Positions 8,765-16,154 of a stretch of DNA of 64,000 bases are shown here, piece after piece; the stretch's first letter is position 1; each line of letters begins with the position of its first letter. Below the pieces are notes generated by a model. The model had not been told where the DNA came from. It did not search any database and saw only the letters and a list, made by a program, of their open reading frames with translations. Location: assembly GCA_023399295.1 (NCBI GenBank), contig JAEWQF010000032.1, positions 1-64,000 of the forward strand, in the 5' to 3' direction. This DNA comes from Bacteroidota bacterium. GTDB lineage: Bacteria; Bacteroidota; Bacteroidia; Bacteroidales; Dysgonomonadaceae. A program made the position numbers and the translations under genes.

Positions 8765-8773
8765 CTACATTTG
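8741..8773 (+). promoter_or_regulatory. Promoter of the hypothetical gene at 8843
   Basis: TTTG (8741-8744), 21 bases, then TACATTTG (8766-8773) match both Bacteroidota promoter elements. The site overlaps the end of the helicase gene and would give a leader of about 60 bases. Confidence 0.55.
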
Positions 8774-8842
8774 CAGGGAACAAGTGGCATCAACGTTGTG
8801 TGTAAGAGCAAAAGTTGCTGCACCATCGGTTAATGGTTTCGT

Positions 8843-9511
8843 ATGATGGATAACAGGAAAGTGTATTTGAATCAACTGCTGCATGCTGTGCGGCAATTGG
8901 AAGGCATGGTGGCTCCTGCCAGTGAAAAAGAGACGCTCTCATTCTCCTTTTTCAACGATGCATTTGAACAGATGCAGCAAATCAATGGCCTGCTGCAGCG
9001 TCTGCAATCGATGCAAATAGATGAGATGAAACAGCAAATGGAAAAGTTACTTGTCGTTCTCGCAGAGCAGTCAGAACCGGTGGTAACTGAATTCACAAAT
9101 GAGATTGCAGTGAGCGATGCAAACGAAGCGTTGAGACAGCCTGAGAAGATGCATCTTCCGGGATACAGGAACCCCCGATTGAATGAATCCATTCCGGCAG
9201 GTGATCCCCAACCGATACCGAAACACACTGCCCATGAAGATATACAAGGCATCCCCTCGCTGAATGATGTGATCCAATCACCTCCCTCCCTTCTCGACTT
9301 GAAAAGGGGACTCAGCCTGAATGACCGTTTTTTGTTTCAGCGGGAGCTGTTTCACAACGACAGGGAGGAGATGAATCGCATGATGCTGCGTCTCAATGCC
9401 TTTGAAAGCTATGAAAAGGCAAGTGAGTACTTGAAAGAGACGATGGCATGGAACTTCGATGAAGCTGTCGTGAAGGATTTTCTCAGCGTCATCAAAAAGG
9501 GATTTGCTTAA
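8843..9511 (+). CDS. Conserved Bacteroidota hypothetical protein
   Basis: The protein has 222 residues, no signal peptide and no membrane segment. The N-terminal third is a glutamine-rich helical region of probable coiled coil (AVRQLEGMV; FEQMQQINGLLQRLQSMQ). A variable proline-containing linker follows (about 95-140). The C-terminal 80 residues look conserved and compact: SLNDRFLFQRELFHNDREEMNRMMLRLNAFESYEKASEYL, then AWNFDEAVVKDFLSVIKKGF. I recognise this C-terminal block as a recurring Bacteroidales element but know of no assigned function. The next gene, rsmI, starts 15 bases later, so co-transcription is likely. Confidence 0.65.
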   Translation: MMDNRKVYLNQLLHAVRQLEGMVAPASEKETLSFSFFNDAFEQMQQINGLLQRLQSMQIDEMKQQMEKLLVVLAEQSEPVVTEFTNEIAVSDANEALRQPEKMHLPGYRNPRLNESIPAGDPQPIPKHTAHEDIQGIPSLNDVIQSPPSLLDLKRGLSLNDRFLFQRELFHNDREEMNRMMLRLNAFESYEKASEYLKETMAWNFDEAVVKDFLSVIKKGFA

Positions 9512-9526
9512 TCTGTCGCAACACAA

Positions 9527-10204
9527 ATGGGAAAACTCTATCTCATCCCCACGCCAGTAGGCAATCTGGAAGACATTACCTTCAGGGCTGTCAAACTGCT
9601 CAGGGAGTGTGACCTGATTCTTGCTGAGGACACCCGTACCAGTGGATTCCTATTGAAGCATTACGCAATTGAAACACGGATGCAGTCGCACCACAAATTC
9701 AACGAACACCAAACAGTAACCCACCTGGTGGATCGACTGCAGGCAGGCGAACAGGTTGCGCTGATCTCGGATGCCGGTACCCCCTCCATCTCCGATCCCG
9801 GCTTCCTGTTGGTAAGAGCGTGTGTCGAGGCGGGCATCGACGTGGAATGTCTGCCCGGGGCAACCGCGTTCGTGCCGGCTCTGGTGGAGTCGGGTTTGCC
9901 GAGCGACCGTTTCTGTTTTGAAGGATTCCTTCCCCAAAAGAAAGGGCGCCAGACACGGTTAAAACAACTGGCTGAAGAGCCTCGCACCATGATCTTCTAC
10001 GAATCGCCCTACCGGGTTGTGAAGAGCTTGAGCCAGCTGGCAGAGTATTTGGGAGGAGAGCGTCAGGCGTCGGTCTCACGTGAGATATCCAAGCTCTATG
10101 CCGAGACAGTAAGGGGAACCCTTGAGAGTCTGGTCATCCGTTTCACAGAGCAGGAGCCGCGAGGTGAGTTTGTGATCGTGGTAGCCGGCAACAAAAAGGG
10201 GTGA
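9527..10204 (+). CDS. rsmI: 16S rRNA (cytidine(1402)-2'-O)-methyltransferase RsmI
   Basis: The protein has 225 residues. It contains the SAM-binding tetrapyrrole-methylase fold signatures: LIPTPVGNLEDITFRAVKLL at the N-terminus, LAEDTRTSGFLL (about 33), ALISDAGTPSISDPGFLLV (about 82), and FEGFLPQKKGRQTRL (about 132). The enzyme 2'-O-methylates C1402 of 16S rRNA. It is slightly shorter than the E. coli protein and lacks the C-terminal extension, as in other Bacteroidota. Confidence 0.95.
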   Translation: MGKLYLIPTPVGNLEDITFRAVKLLRECDLILAEDTRTSGFLLKHYAIETRMQSHHKFNEHQTVTHLVDRLQAGEQVALISDAGTPSISDPGFLLVRACVEAGIDVECLPGATAFVPALVESGLPSDRFCFEGFLPQKKGRQTRLKQLAEEPRTMIFYESPYRVVKSLSQLAEYLGGERQASVSREISKLYAETVRGTLESLVIRFTEQEPRGEFVIVVAGNKKG

Positions 10205-10222
10205 ACAAACTTATTTTGAACT

Positions 10223-10269
10223 CTGTTTGTTTAATGTGATGAGAAGAGACAATGTGATGAAACAAACAG
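10223..10269. repeat. Inverted repeat enclosing a direct repeat
   Basis: The arms CTGTTTGTTT (10223-10232) and AAACAAACAG (10260-10269) are exact inverses. Between and partly overlapping them are two identical copies of AATGTGATGA (10233-10242 and 10251-10260). The element sits between rsmI and the lipoprotein gene. It could be a regulator site or a structured leader or terminator; the arms are AT-rich and no T-run follows. Confidence 0.5.
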
Positions 10270-10305
10270 CAAGTGTATTGGATTTAAAAATTATTTTTTA
10301 ATCGT

Positions 10306-11160
10306 ATGAAAAAGAAATGGATTTTATTACTGCTCATGGGACTCATTGTGGTTTCATGTACAAACGTCAAGGAATCGAAGGAGTATAAAGAGCTCCAGGC
10401 ACAACGTGATTCTCTTCTGATGAGTTCAGCCGGCATCGAGTCGGAGGCTGCCGAGATGATGGCAGTGATCAGCGAGGTGGAAGCCAACTTTGCCAGGATC
10501 AGGGAAGCGGAGAAGTACATCGCCACCCAGTCAGCTCAGGGAGAAGAGATGACACAGGATACAAAACAGAGGGTTCAGGATAACTTCAAGATGATCAGTG
10601 AGATACTGCAGCGCAACAAGGCGCAGTTGGATCAGCTGAACCGCAAACAGAGTGCGGGGAACAAGGAGATTGTATCGCTGAAGAACACCATTGGCAGGCT
10701 CAATGCGGAGATGCTGGAGAGTAGCAACCGGTTGGCTGAACTACAGAGCGAGCTGGCAAAAAAAGATGAACAGATTGCCTTGCTTGCAGAAGATGTGACG
10801 GCGCTGGCTCAGGAGGCCGAACAACAATCGGCCACCATCCGTGAACAGGACAAATCGCTGCACACAGCCTACTATGTGTTTGGCACAGCCAGTGAATTGA
10901 AAGACCAAAAGATACTCTCTGGCGGATTTCTGCAACAGACCCGGGTGCTACAGGATACCTTCAACAAGGAGTATTTCCTGAAGATTGACATTCGTGAGGT
11001 GACTCAGATTCCCCTGTATGCACCCAAAGGAAAATTGTGGTCAACCCATCCCGAGGGCACCTATGAATTTGTGAAGGAAGATGGCAAACTCATCTTCGTG
11101 ATCACCGATACGCAACGTTTCTGGAGCCTCACAAAGTATCTGATCATTGAGGTAAATTAA
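10306..11160 (+). CDS. Coiled-coil lipoprotein of unknown function
   Basis: The protein has 284 residues. A lipoprotein signal peptide ends in LIVVSC, with Cys18 the lipidated residue. After the cysteine comes a long coiled coil (about residues 25-190) rich in Glu, Gln and Leu heptads (KELQAQRDSLLMSSAGIESEAAEM; RLNAEMLESSNRLAELQSELAKKDEQIALL). The C-terminal domain (about 195-284: AYYVFGTASELKDQKILSGG, ending FWSLTKYLIIEVN) is compact and resembles domains in other Bacteroidales coiled-coil lipoproteins. The acidic export signal expected just after the cysteine of surface lipoproteins is absent (CTNVKES), so a periplasmic location is more likely. Confidence 0.75.
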   Translation: MKKKWILLLLMGLIVVSCTNVKESKEYKELQAQRDSLLMSSAGIESEAAEMMAVISEVEANFARIREAEKYIATQSAQGEEMTQDTKQRVQDNFKMISEILQRNKAQLDQLNRKQSAGNKEIVSLKNTIGRLNAEMLESSNRLAELQSELAKKDEQIALLAEDVTALAQEAEQQSATIREQDKSLHTAYYVFGTASELKDQKILSGGFLQQTRVLQDTFNKEYFLKIDIREVTQIPLYAPKGKLWSTHPEGTYEFVKEDGKLIFVITDTQRFWSLTKYLIIEVN

Positions 11161-11200
11161 CCGACAGCACGATCCCGTTTTAACTGTAACAAACAAATTG

Positions 11201-11231
11201 GTCGCGGAGTGAATCTGATTCACTCCGTGAC
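11201..11231. repeat. 31-base near-perfect palindrome upstream of the YjjG-type gene
   Basis: The core CGGAGTGAATC (11205-11215) and GATTCACTCCG (11217-11227) are exact inverses around one central base. Outer bases extend the pairing to 11201/11231 with one G-U pair. As RNA it would form a hairpin of about 13 pairs ending about 12 bases before the next start codon. With no T-run after it, it is not a typical intrinsic terminator; an operator or translational hairpin is equally possible. Confidence 0.6.
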
Positions 11232-11242
11232 TGTTGAATAAG

Positions 11243-11935
11243 ATGCAATACCGAAATCTATTCATCGACCTGGACGATACCCTCTGGGATATCCATCAAA
11301 ATGGCAGGGAGTGCCTCGAAGAGATCTACGGTGATTATGGATACACCCGTTATTATCCCACTTTTGAGGATTATTATGCAGTGTACATGCCGGAAAACAA
11401 TCGTCTTTGGGCATTGTACCGCCAGGGTGAGATACGCAAAGAGGATCTCATCGTGGAACGTTTTCTGGCACCTGTCAGAGCTTTCGGCATCAACGATGCC
11501 GATTATGCGAAGCGTCTGAGCGATGATTTTCTGGATCGCACCACCCGTAAGACAAAGTTGATAGATGGCACAATGGAACTGTTGGAGTACCTGCAGCCCA
11601 GATACCGCATGCACATTCTCTCCAATGGCTTTCGGGAGGTGCAGTATAAGAAGATTGAAAACTCAGGATTGAAGCCCTTTTTCGATAAGATCATCCTCTC
11701 GGAAGATGCCGGCATCAACAAGCCCCATCCCGATATGTTCACCTATGCCCTGAAAAACACCAACTCCCGGCGCATCCAGACGTTGATGATCGGAGACAGC
11801 TGGGATGCCGACATTGTGGGAGCCTACCAGAGCCGCATCGACCAGCTATGGTTCAACCCGACCGGTGAACCGCCAGCAGGCTTTCAACCCACCTATACGG
11901 TACGAAGCCTCGCACAGATCAGGGAAATTCTCTGA
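11243..11935 (+). CDS. yjjG: YjjG-family noncanonical pyrimidine nucleotidase (HAD hydrolase)
   Basis: The protein has 230 residues from ATG 11243. The HAD nucleophile motif I is FIDLDDTLWD (about residues 6-15), motif II is HILSNGFREVQY (about 109), and motifs III/IV include INKPHPDMF and MIGDSWDADIVGAYQSRID. The DLDDTLWD motif and spacing match the YjjG 5'-nucleotidase group, which removes noncanonical pyrimidine nucleotides. An in-frame TTG at 11234 is a less likely start. A strong palindrome sits immediately upstream. Confidence 0.85.
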   Translation: MQYRNLFIDLDDTLWDIHQNGRECLEEIYGDYGYTRYYPTFEDYYAVYMPENNRLWALYRQGEIRKEDLIVERFLAPVRAFGINDADYAKRLSDDFLDRTTRKTKLIDGTMELLEYLQPRYRMHILSNGFREVQYKKIENSGLKPFFDKIILSEDAGINKPHPDMFTYALKNTNSRRIQTLMIGDSWDADIVGAYQSRIDQLWFNPTGEPPAGFQPTYTVRSLAQIREIL

Positions 11936-11982
11936 TTTGCCGGCTATCGGACCACTTCAAAGTAGATGAACCCGGTAGAAAT

Positions 11983-12014
11983 GCTCAACAATTCAACAGT
12001 TCACCAGTTCACCG
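11983..12014. repeat. Degenerate 8-nt tandem repeat overlapping the arcA stop codon
   Basis: Four successive octads, GCTCAACA, ATTCAACA, GTTCACCA and GTTCACCG, run through the end of the arginine deiminase gene (stop at 12001-12003). The last five residues of that protein (SPVNW) and its stop codon fall in or next to the repeat, after the conserved C-terminus. Confidence 0.5.
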
Positions 12015-13272
12015 GTGAGCGCCGCAGCGGCATTGTCATACAGCGGGGACCACCGCCACCACGTGGCAGCTCCGACCCTTCGAGGGTGATCACGCAGCGA
12101 TCCGGTGTAGCGAGGTCGTAGCGTCCCTGAATCACTTCTGCAGCGCTCACAACGCGGAATCCGTGTTTGCTGAGTTCCTCCAATGTGTGTACGTTTCGTG
12201 CGTAGGAGAGTACCTTTCCCGGAGCAATTGCCAGGAAGTTGGCACCACTGTGCCATTGCTCCCGCTCCTGATCCCAGTCGTCGGCCTTGCCGCCACATAC
12301 CACCGGTTCCAGGTCAAGCCCCAGCTTACGAAGCAGGGGTAGGATGCCTCCGGCAGCACTGATCCTGGCAACCCTGCCGTGGTCGATCTGTATGTGGACT
12401 GTCTGGTAACGGGAGTTGTCCAATATCAGTGGTTTGTAGACCATTGCCTTGTCTCTGTCGAGCATGGTGAACACCATGTCGAGATGAATAAAGGATTCGG
12501 GTGATTCAGGCAATTGCTGAACGATCACATGTTTTTTCCCCGATCCGTTCCGGCAAAACTCCTTCACCAGCATGTCGATTCCCTCTGTTGTGGTCCTGGC
12601 ACCATTGCCGATCAGCAGGATATCCTCCCTCACCACCAACAAATCTCCCCCCTCAATCTTTACCTCGGGGTTGTGTTGTGACAGTTGGTAACTGTTCAGC
12701 TTCCTGTTCTCGAAAAAGAGACCGCTGTCGAAGATGGCATCCATGATCATTGCCTCACGCATCCGTACGTTGTTGGCCATCTTGCAAACCAGTGCACTGT
12801 TGCCGATTACTGCGGAGGCGTCGCGTGTAAAGTAGAAGTTATAGAGTGGTTTGAGGGCATAATACTCTTCCCTGAGAAAATCGGTAAGCGTGCCAACCTT
12901 AAGGGGAAGTCCCTCGATGAGTATGGTAGCAAGTGTTGCAGGCGGCAGCTCTGTCAGGTAATCAAAATAGTCTGGTACCTGTTCGGCCGCACAGATCTGT
13001 CCAATCAGTGCCTTCTTGTGTGCGTCCGATGACAACAGTCTGGTAAGCAGATCTGTAACCTTGAACACCTTGGCTTGTTTCTGCAATACACCCAGCAGTT
13101 GGTCATATTCCCTGCAGGCAATCGAGAGGTTCAGTATGTCGCTGTAAAGGGCTCTCTGCGCGTTTCGGGGAGTCATATTCTCCACTTCTGCGCCCGGGTA
13201 GTGCATCAACACCGCCTCCAGGTTTCCGATCTCAGACTGTACAGACAGGGGCAATAGATGATTCTCTTTCAT
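12001..13272 (-). CDS. arcA: Arginine deiminase
   Basis: The protein has 423 residues from ATG 13272. Guanidino-group-modifying enzyme signatures are present: FTRDASAVIG (about 165), KIEGGDLLVV (about 216), SFIHLDMVF with the catalytic His (about 272), and the nucleophile region GGGGPRCMTMPLRR with Cys411. The enzyme hydrolyses arginine to citrulline and ammonia. No ornithine carbamoyltransferase, carbamate kinase or antiporter gene is adjacent, so any deiminase pathway would be dispersed. A short C-terminal tail is encoded by a tandem repeat. It has its own promoter at 13291-13320. Confidence 0.92.
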   Translation of the reverse strand: MKENHLLPLSVQSEIGNLEAVLMHYPGAEVENMTPRNAQRALYSDILNLSIACREYDQLLGVLQKQAKVFKVTDLLTRLLSSDAHKKALIGQICAAEQVPDYFDYLTELPPATLATILIEGLPLKVGTLTDFLREEYYALKPLYNFYFTRDASAVIGNSALVCKMANNVRMREAMIMDAIFDSGLFFENRKLNSYQLSQHNPEVKIEGGDLLVVREDILLIGNGARTTTEGIDMLVKEFCRNGSGKKHVIVQQLPESPESFIHLDMVFTMLDRDKAMVYKPLILDNSRYQTVHIQIDHGRVARISAAGGILPLLRKLGLDLEPVVCGGKADDWDQEREQWHSGANFLAIAPGKVLSYARNVHTLEELSKHGFRVVSAAEVIQGRYDLATPDRCVITLEGSELPRGGGGPRCMTMPLRRSPVNW

Positions 13273-13290
13273 ACACAATTTTCTTTCAAA

Positions 13291-13320
13291 CAAATATAAA
13301 CAAATTGTGACATTCGACAA
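13291..13320 (-). promoter_or_regulatory. Promoter of arcA
   Basis: On the minus strand TTG (13320-13318), 19 bases and TATATTTG (13298-13291) approximate both promoter elements, with the -7 exact. The predicted leader is about 10-15 bases. Confidence 0.55.
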
Positions 13321-13363
13321 CATTTCTGTACAAAAAGAACTCTTTTTTTGGAGGTGCTACCAG

Positions 13364-13389
13364 AACGTTATTTTTTTTTTATATATTTG
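13364..13389 (+). promoter_or_regulatory. -7 element and AACGTT palindrome upstream of the LacI-type regulator gene
   Basis: TATATTTG at 13382-13389 is an exact -7 match about 100 bases before the regulator start codon. Thirteen bases upstream lies AACGTT (13364-13369), the core of many LacI-family operators. A 6-base palindrome is weak evidence, and autoregulation is only suggested. A T-run separates the two. Confidence 0.4.
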
Positions 13390-13491
13390 AAACTTGTGAC
13401 CCCCTGCTACCCACTTTTTGATGCGGTTTTCCGTTGATGCACCGGTAGCCCGGAGTTACTTGTAATCTTAGAAAATGAGGGGGATACATCA

Positions 13492-14499
13492 ATGGCGCAA
13501 ATCACCTTAAAAGATATCGCAAAAGCACTTAACTTGTCGCCTTCTACCGTGTCACGGGCCATGAAAGATCATCCCGCTATCAGTGAGGAGACACGCAAGC
13601 TGGTGCATGCTTATGCGCTGGAACACAGGTACAAGCCAAACACCCTGGCCATGCAGTTGCGCACCAACCGGAACAACACCATCGGGGTCATCGTGCCGGA
13701 GATCGTGCATTATTTCTTTTCCACTGTGCTGTCGGGTATTCAGGTGGAAGCGGAGGGTGATGGCTACAATGTGCTCTTCTGTCAGTCAAACGAAGATTAC
13801 GCACGTGAGGTACGCAGCGTGGAGACGCTGCTGGATGCACGGGTATGTGGTATCCTGGCCTCCCAATCGAAGACAACAGCCCGATTTGACCATTTTGGAG
13901 AGATCATCGAAAACGGGGTGCATCTTGTGTTTTTTGATCGCATCTGTACCGGCATCAACACCGATAAGGTGGTGGTGGATGATTACGCGGGTGCCTATCA
14001 TGCGGTGGAGCATCTGATTGAGACGGGTTGCCGACGGATTGCATTTCTTGGCTCCACACCCACCATGCCCATTGCCAATAACAGGAGGATGGGTTATGAG
14101 GACGCCCTGCGCAAACAGAAACTAACGGTGGTGAGCGAGATGAGCCGTATCTGCGATACCGTGGAGCTGGCGCACAGCGTGGTGCCTGAGATGCTACAGC
14201 TGCAACCGGTACCGGATGCCTTCTTTTGCATCAATGATGAGGTCGCCTCCTCCTGTATCCGGATAGTGAAAGCTGCCGGCTACCGCGTTCCCGATGAGAT
14301 CTCGGTGTGTGGATTCACCAACAGCTACCTCACCGAGGTGACCGATCCAACCCTGACCAGCGTGGATCAGCACGGCTTTGAGATGGGACGTACTGCAGCC
14401 CGGCTGCTGATCAACCGTATTGAGGGCAAAGAAACCAAGCCGGGTGCGGTGAGCCGCCTGATCAAGACCGACCTGGTTGTAAAGAGATCGACACGATAA
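13492..14499 (+). CDS. LacI-family transcriptional regulator of the alpha-glucan locus
   Basis: The protein has 335 residues. The N-terminal LacI helix-turn-helix (ITLKDIAKALNLSPSTVSRAM, with hinge residues RYKPNTLAMQLR) is followed by a periplasmic-binding-protein-like sensor domain (about 60-335: IGVIVPEIVHYFFSTVLSGI, VFFDRICTGINTDKVVVDD, DAFFCINDEVASSCIRIVK). It lies just upstream of and co-oriented with the sugar permease and amylase genes, so it probably senses a maltodextrin or related sugar. This replaces the SusR-type sensor of Bacteroides. Candidate operator sequences occur before the MFS gene and susC. Confidence 0.93.
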   Translation: MAQITLKDIAKALNLSPSTVSRAMKDHPAISEETRKLVHAYALEHRYKPNTLAMQLRTNRNNTIGVIVPEIVHYFFSTVLSGIQVEAEGDGYNVLFCQSNEDYAREVRSVETLLDARVCGILASQSKTTARFDHFGEIIENGVHLVFFDRICTGINTDKVVVDDYAGAYHAVEHLIETGCRRIAFLGSTPTMPIANNRRMGYEDALRKQKLTVVSEMSRICDTVELAHSVVPEMLQLQPVPDAFFCINDEVASSCIRIVKAAGYRVPDEISVCGFTNSYLTEVTDPTLTSVDQHGFEMGRTAARLLINRIEGKETKPGAVSRLIKTDLVVKRSTR

Positions 14500-14575
14500 G
14501 CCTTTCATGCATTCGTTTGCACAAGTATTGCGGCAGTTCGGTACGGTGACAGGCTTCATGGTGGGGAATACTCCC

Positions 14576-14601
14576 TATATTTGTCTATGACATAAACGTT
14601 T
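14576..14601 (+). promoter_or_regulatory. Promoter and candidate LacI-type operator for the MFS permease gene
   Basis: TATATTTG (14576-14583) is an exact -7 element 23 bases before the ATG. Immediately downstream, AAACGTTT (14594-14601) is an 8-base palindrome with the central CG typical of LacI-family operators. It would lie at or just after the transcription start, a repressor position. The operator role is inference. Confidence 0.5.
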
Positions 14602-14606
14602 GTATC

Positions 14607-16136
14607 ATGAAGAAAAGACACCTTTCCTTTTGGGAGATATGGAACATGAGCTTCGGGTTCCTGGGCATTCAGTTTGGCTTTGCCCTTCAGAATGCCAATG
14701 TGAGCCGTATATTTGAGACGCTCGGTGCCCGGGTGGAGGATATCCCCATCCTCTGGATCGCTGCTCCTATCACGGGGTTGATCATTCAACCCATCATTGG
14801 CCACCTGAGCGACAACACCTGGAACCGTTTTGGCCGTCGTCGTCCCTATTTCATGATAGGGGCTATCCTGACTACACTGGCTCTCTTTTTCATGCCCAAC
14901 TCACCCTCGCTCTGGATTGCCGCGGGTATGCTCTGGATCATGGACGGTTCAATCAATATCTCGATGGAGCCGTTCCGTGCCTTCGTGGGTGACAACCTAC
15001 CCTCCGAACAGCGCACCATGGGCTTTGCCATGCAGAGCTTCTTCATCGGTACTGGAGCCGTGGTTGCTTCGGCACTCCCTTATATCCTTACCAACTGGTT
15101 CGGCGTACCCAATACGGCCCCCGAGGGGATGATACCGCTATCGGTGAAGCTCTCCTTCTATATCGGTGGGGTGGTTCTCTTCCTCTCGGTGCTCTACACG
15201 GTGCTCACCTCGAAGGAGTACTCGCCGGAGGAGCTGGCTGCCTTCGAGGAGGAAAAGGAAAAGATGACCGGCGTGAAGAGCGTTGCTAAAATAGCGGTTA
15301 CCTCCGGTCAGTTCCTGCGCAAAGGAGCGATCTGGACCCTGGTTGGGGTTGTTGCCTCCGCGCTGATCTTCTTCTCCTCCCTCGGTGAACAGAACGGGCA
15401 GCTTTACATCGTAGGAGGTCTGTTGCTGGTCTTCGGAATCATCCTGCTGCTCTCCGGTGTGATCACCAAGAGCTCTTCAAGTACAAATGGCATGGTGGCG
15501 ATCATGAACGACCTGCTCCATATGCCCAAAACAATGGGGCAGTTGGCGGTGGTGCAGTTCTTCTCCTGGCTCGCCTTCTACGCCATGTGGATCTATACCA
15601 CACCCGCCATCACGCAGCATGTTTACGGTACCACCGACTCCAGCAGTCTGCTCTACAACCAGGGAGCCAACTGGGTGGGAGTGCTCTTCGCTGTCTACAA
15701 CGGGGTCTCAGCCATCAGCGCTTTCCTGTTGCCGGCACTGGCACGACAGATCGGACGCAAGGCGACGCATGCCATTGCCCTGACAATGGGAGGAGTGGCC
15801 TTCATCTCCCTCTTCTTCATAGGTGATCCCCAGCTGCTGTTGCTCCCCATGATTGGTGTCGGCTTTGCCTGGGGAAGCATCCTCTCCATGCCCTACGCCA
15901 TCCTCACCGGTTCGCTGCCGGCCGATAAGATGGGAACCTACATGGGCATCTTCAACTTCTTCATCGTCATCCCGCAGATCCTGGCTGCCAGCATCCTGGG
16001 ATATATCACCAGCGAGCTGTTCGAGGGGCGGGTGATCCTTACTCTGGTGCTCGCCGGCTGTTCGCTGATCGTGGGAGCCCTGAGTGTCTTCCTGGTGCAG
16101 GACAGTGATGATGTCTACAAGATGCAGAAAAAATAA
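14607..16136 (+). CDS. MFS sugar permease (SLC45/GPH-like, probable maltose transporter)
   Basis: The protein has 509 residues and about 12 membrane segments. After segment 2 there is GHLSDNTWNRFGRRRPYFMIG, the loop 2-3 signature of the SLC45/GPH sucrose-maltose transporters. The sequence LSFWEIWNMSFGFLGIQFGF forms segment 1. A charged cytoplasmic loop (about 205-235, rich in Glu and Lys) splits the two halves. It sits 18 bases before an alpha-amylase gene and behind a LacI-type regulator, which supports proton-coupled uptake of maltose or short maltodextrins across the inner membrane. Confidence 0.88.
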   Translation: MKKRHLSFWEIWNMSFGFLGIQFGFALQNANVSRIFETLGARVEDIPILWIAAPITGLIIQPIIGHLSDNTWNRFGRRRPYFMIGAILTTLALFFMPNSPSLWIAAGMLWIMDGSINISMEPFRAFVGDNLPSEQRTMGFAMQSFFIGTGAVVASALPYILTNWFGVPNTAPEGMIPLSVKLSFYIGGVVLFLSVLYTVLTSKEYSPEELAAFEEEKEKMTGVKSVAKIAVTSGQFLRKGAIWTLVGVVASALIFFSSLGEQNGQLYIVGGLLLVFGIILLLSGVITKSSSSTNGMVAIMNDLLHMPKTMGQLAVVQFFSWLAFYAMWIYTTPAITQHVYGTTDSSSLLYNQGANWVGVLFAVYNGVSAISAFLLPALARQIGRKATHAIALTMGGVAFISLFFIGDPQLLLLPMIGVGFAWGSILSMPYAILTGSLPADKMGTYMGIFNFFIVIPQILAASILGYITSELFEGRVILTLVLAGCSLIVGALSVFLVQDSDDVYKMQKK

Positions 16137-16154
16137 CTGACCAATTATAAAAGA

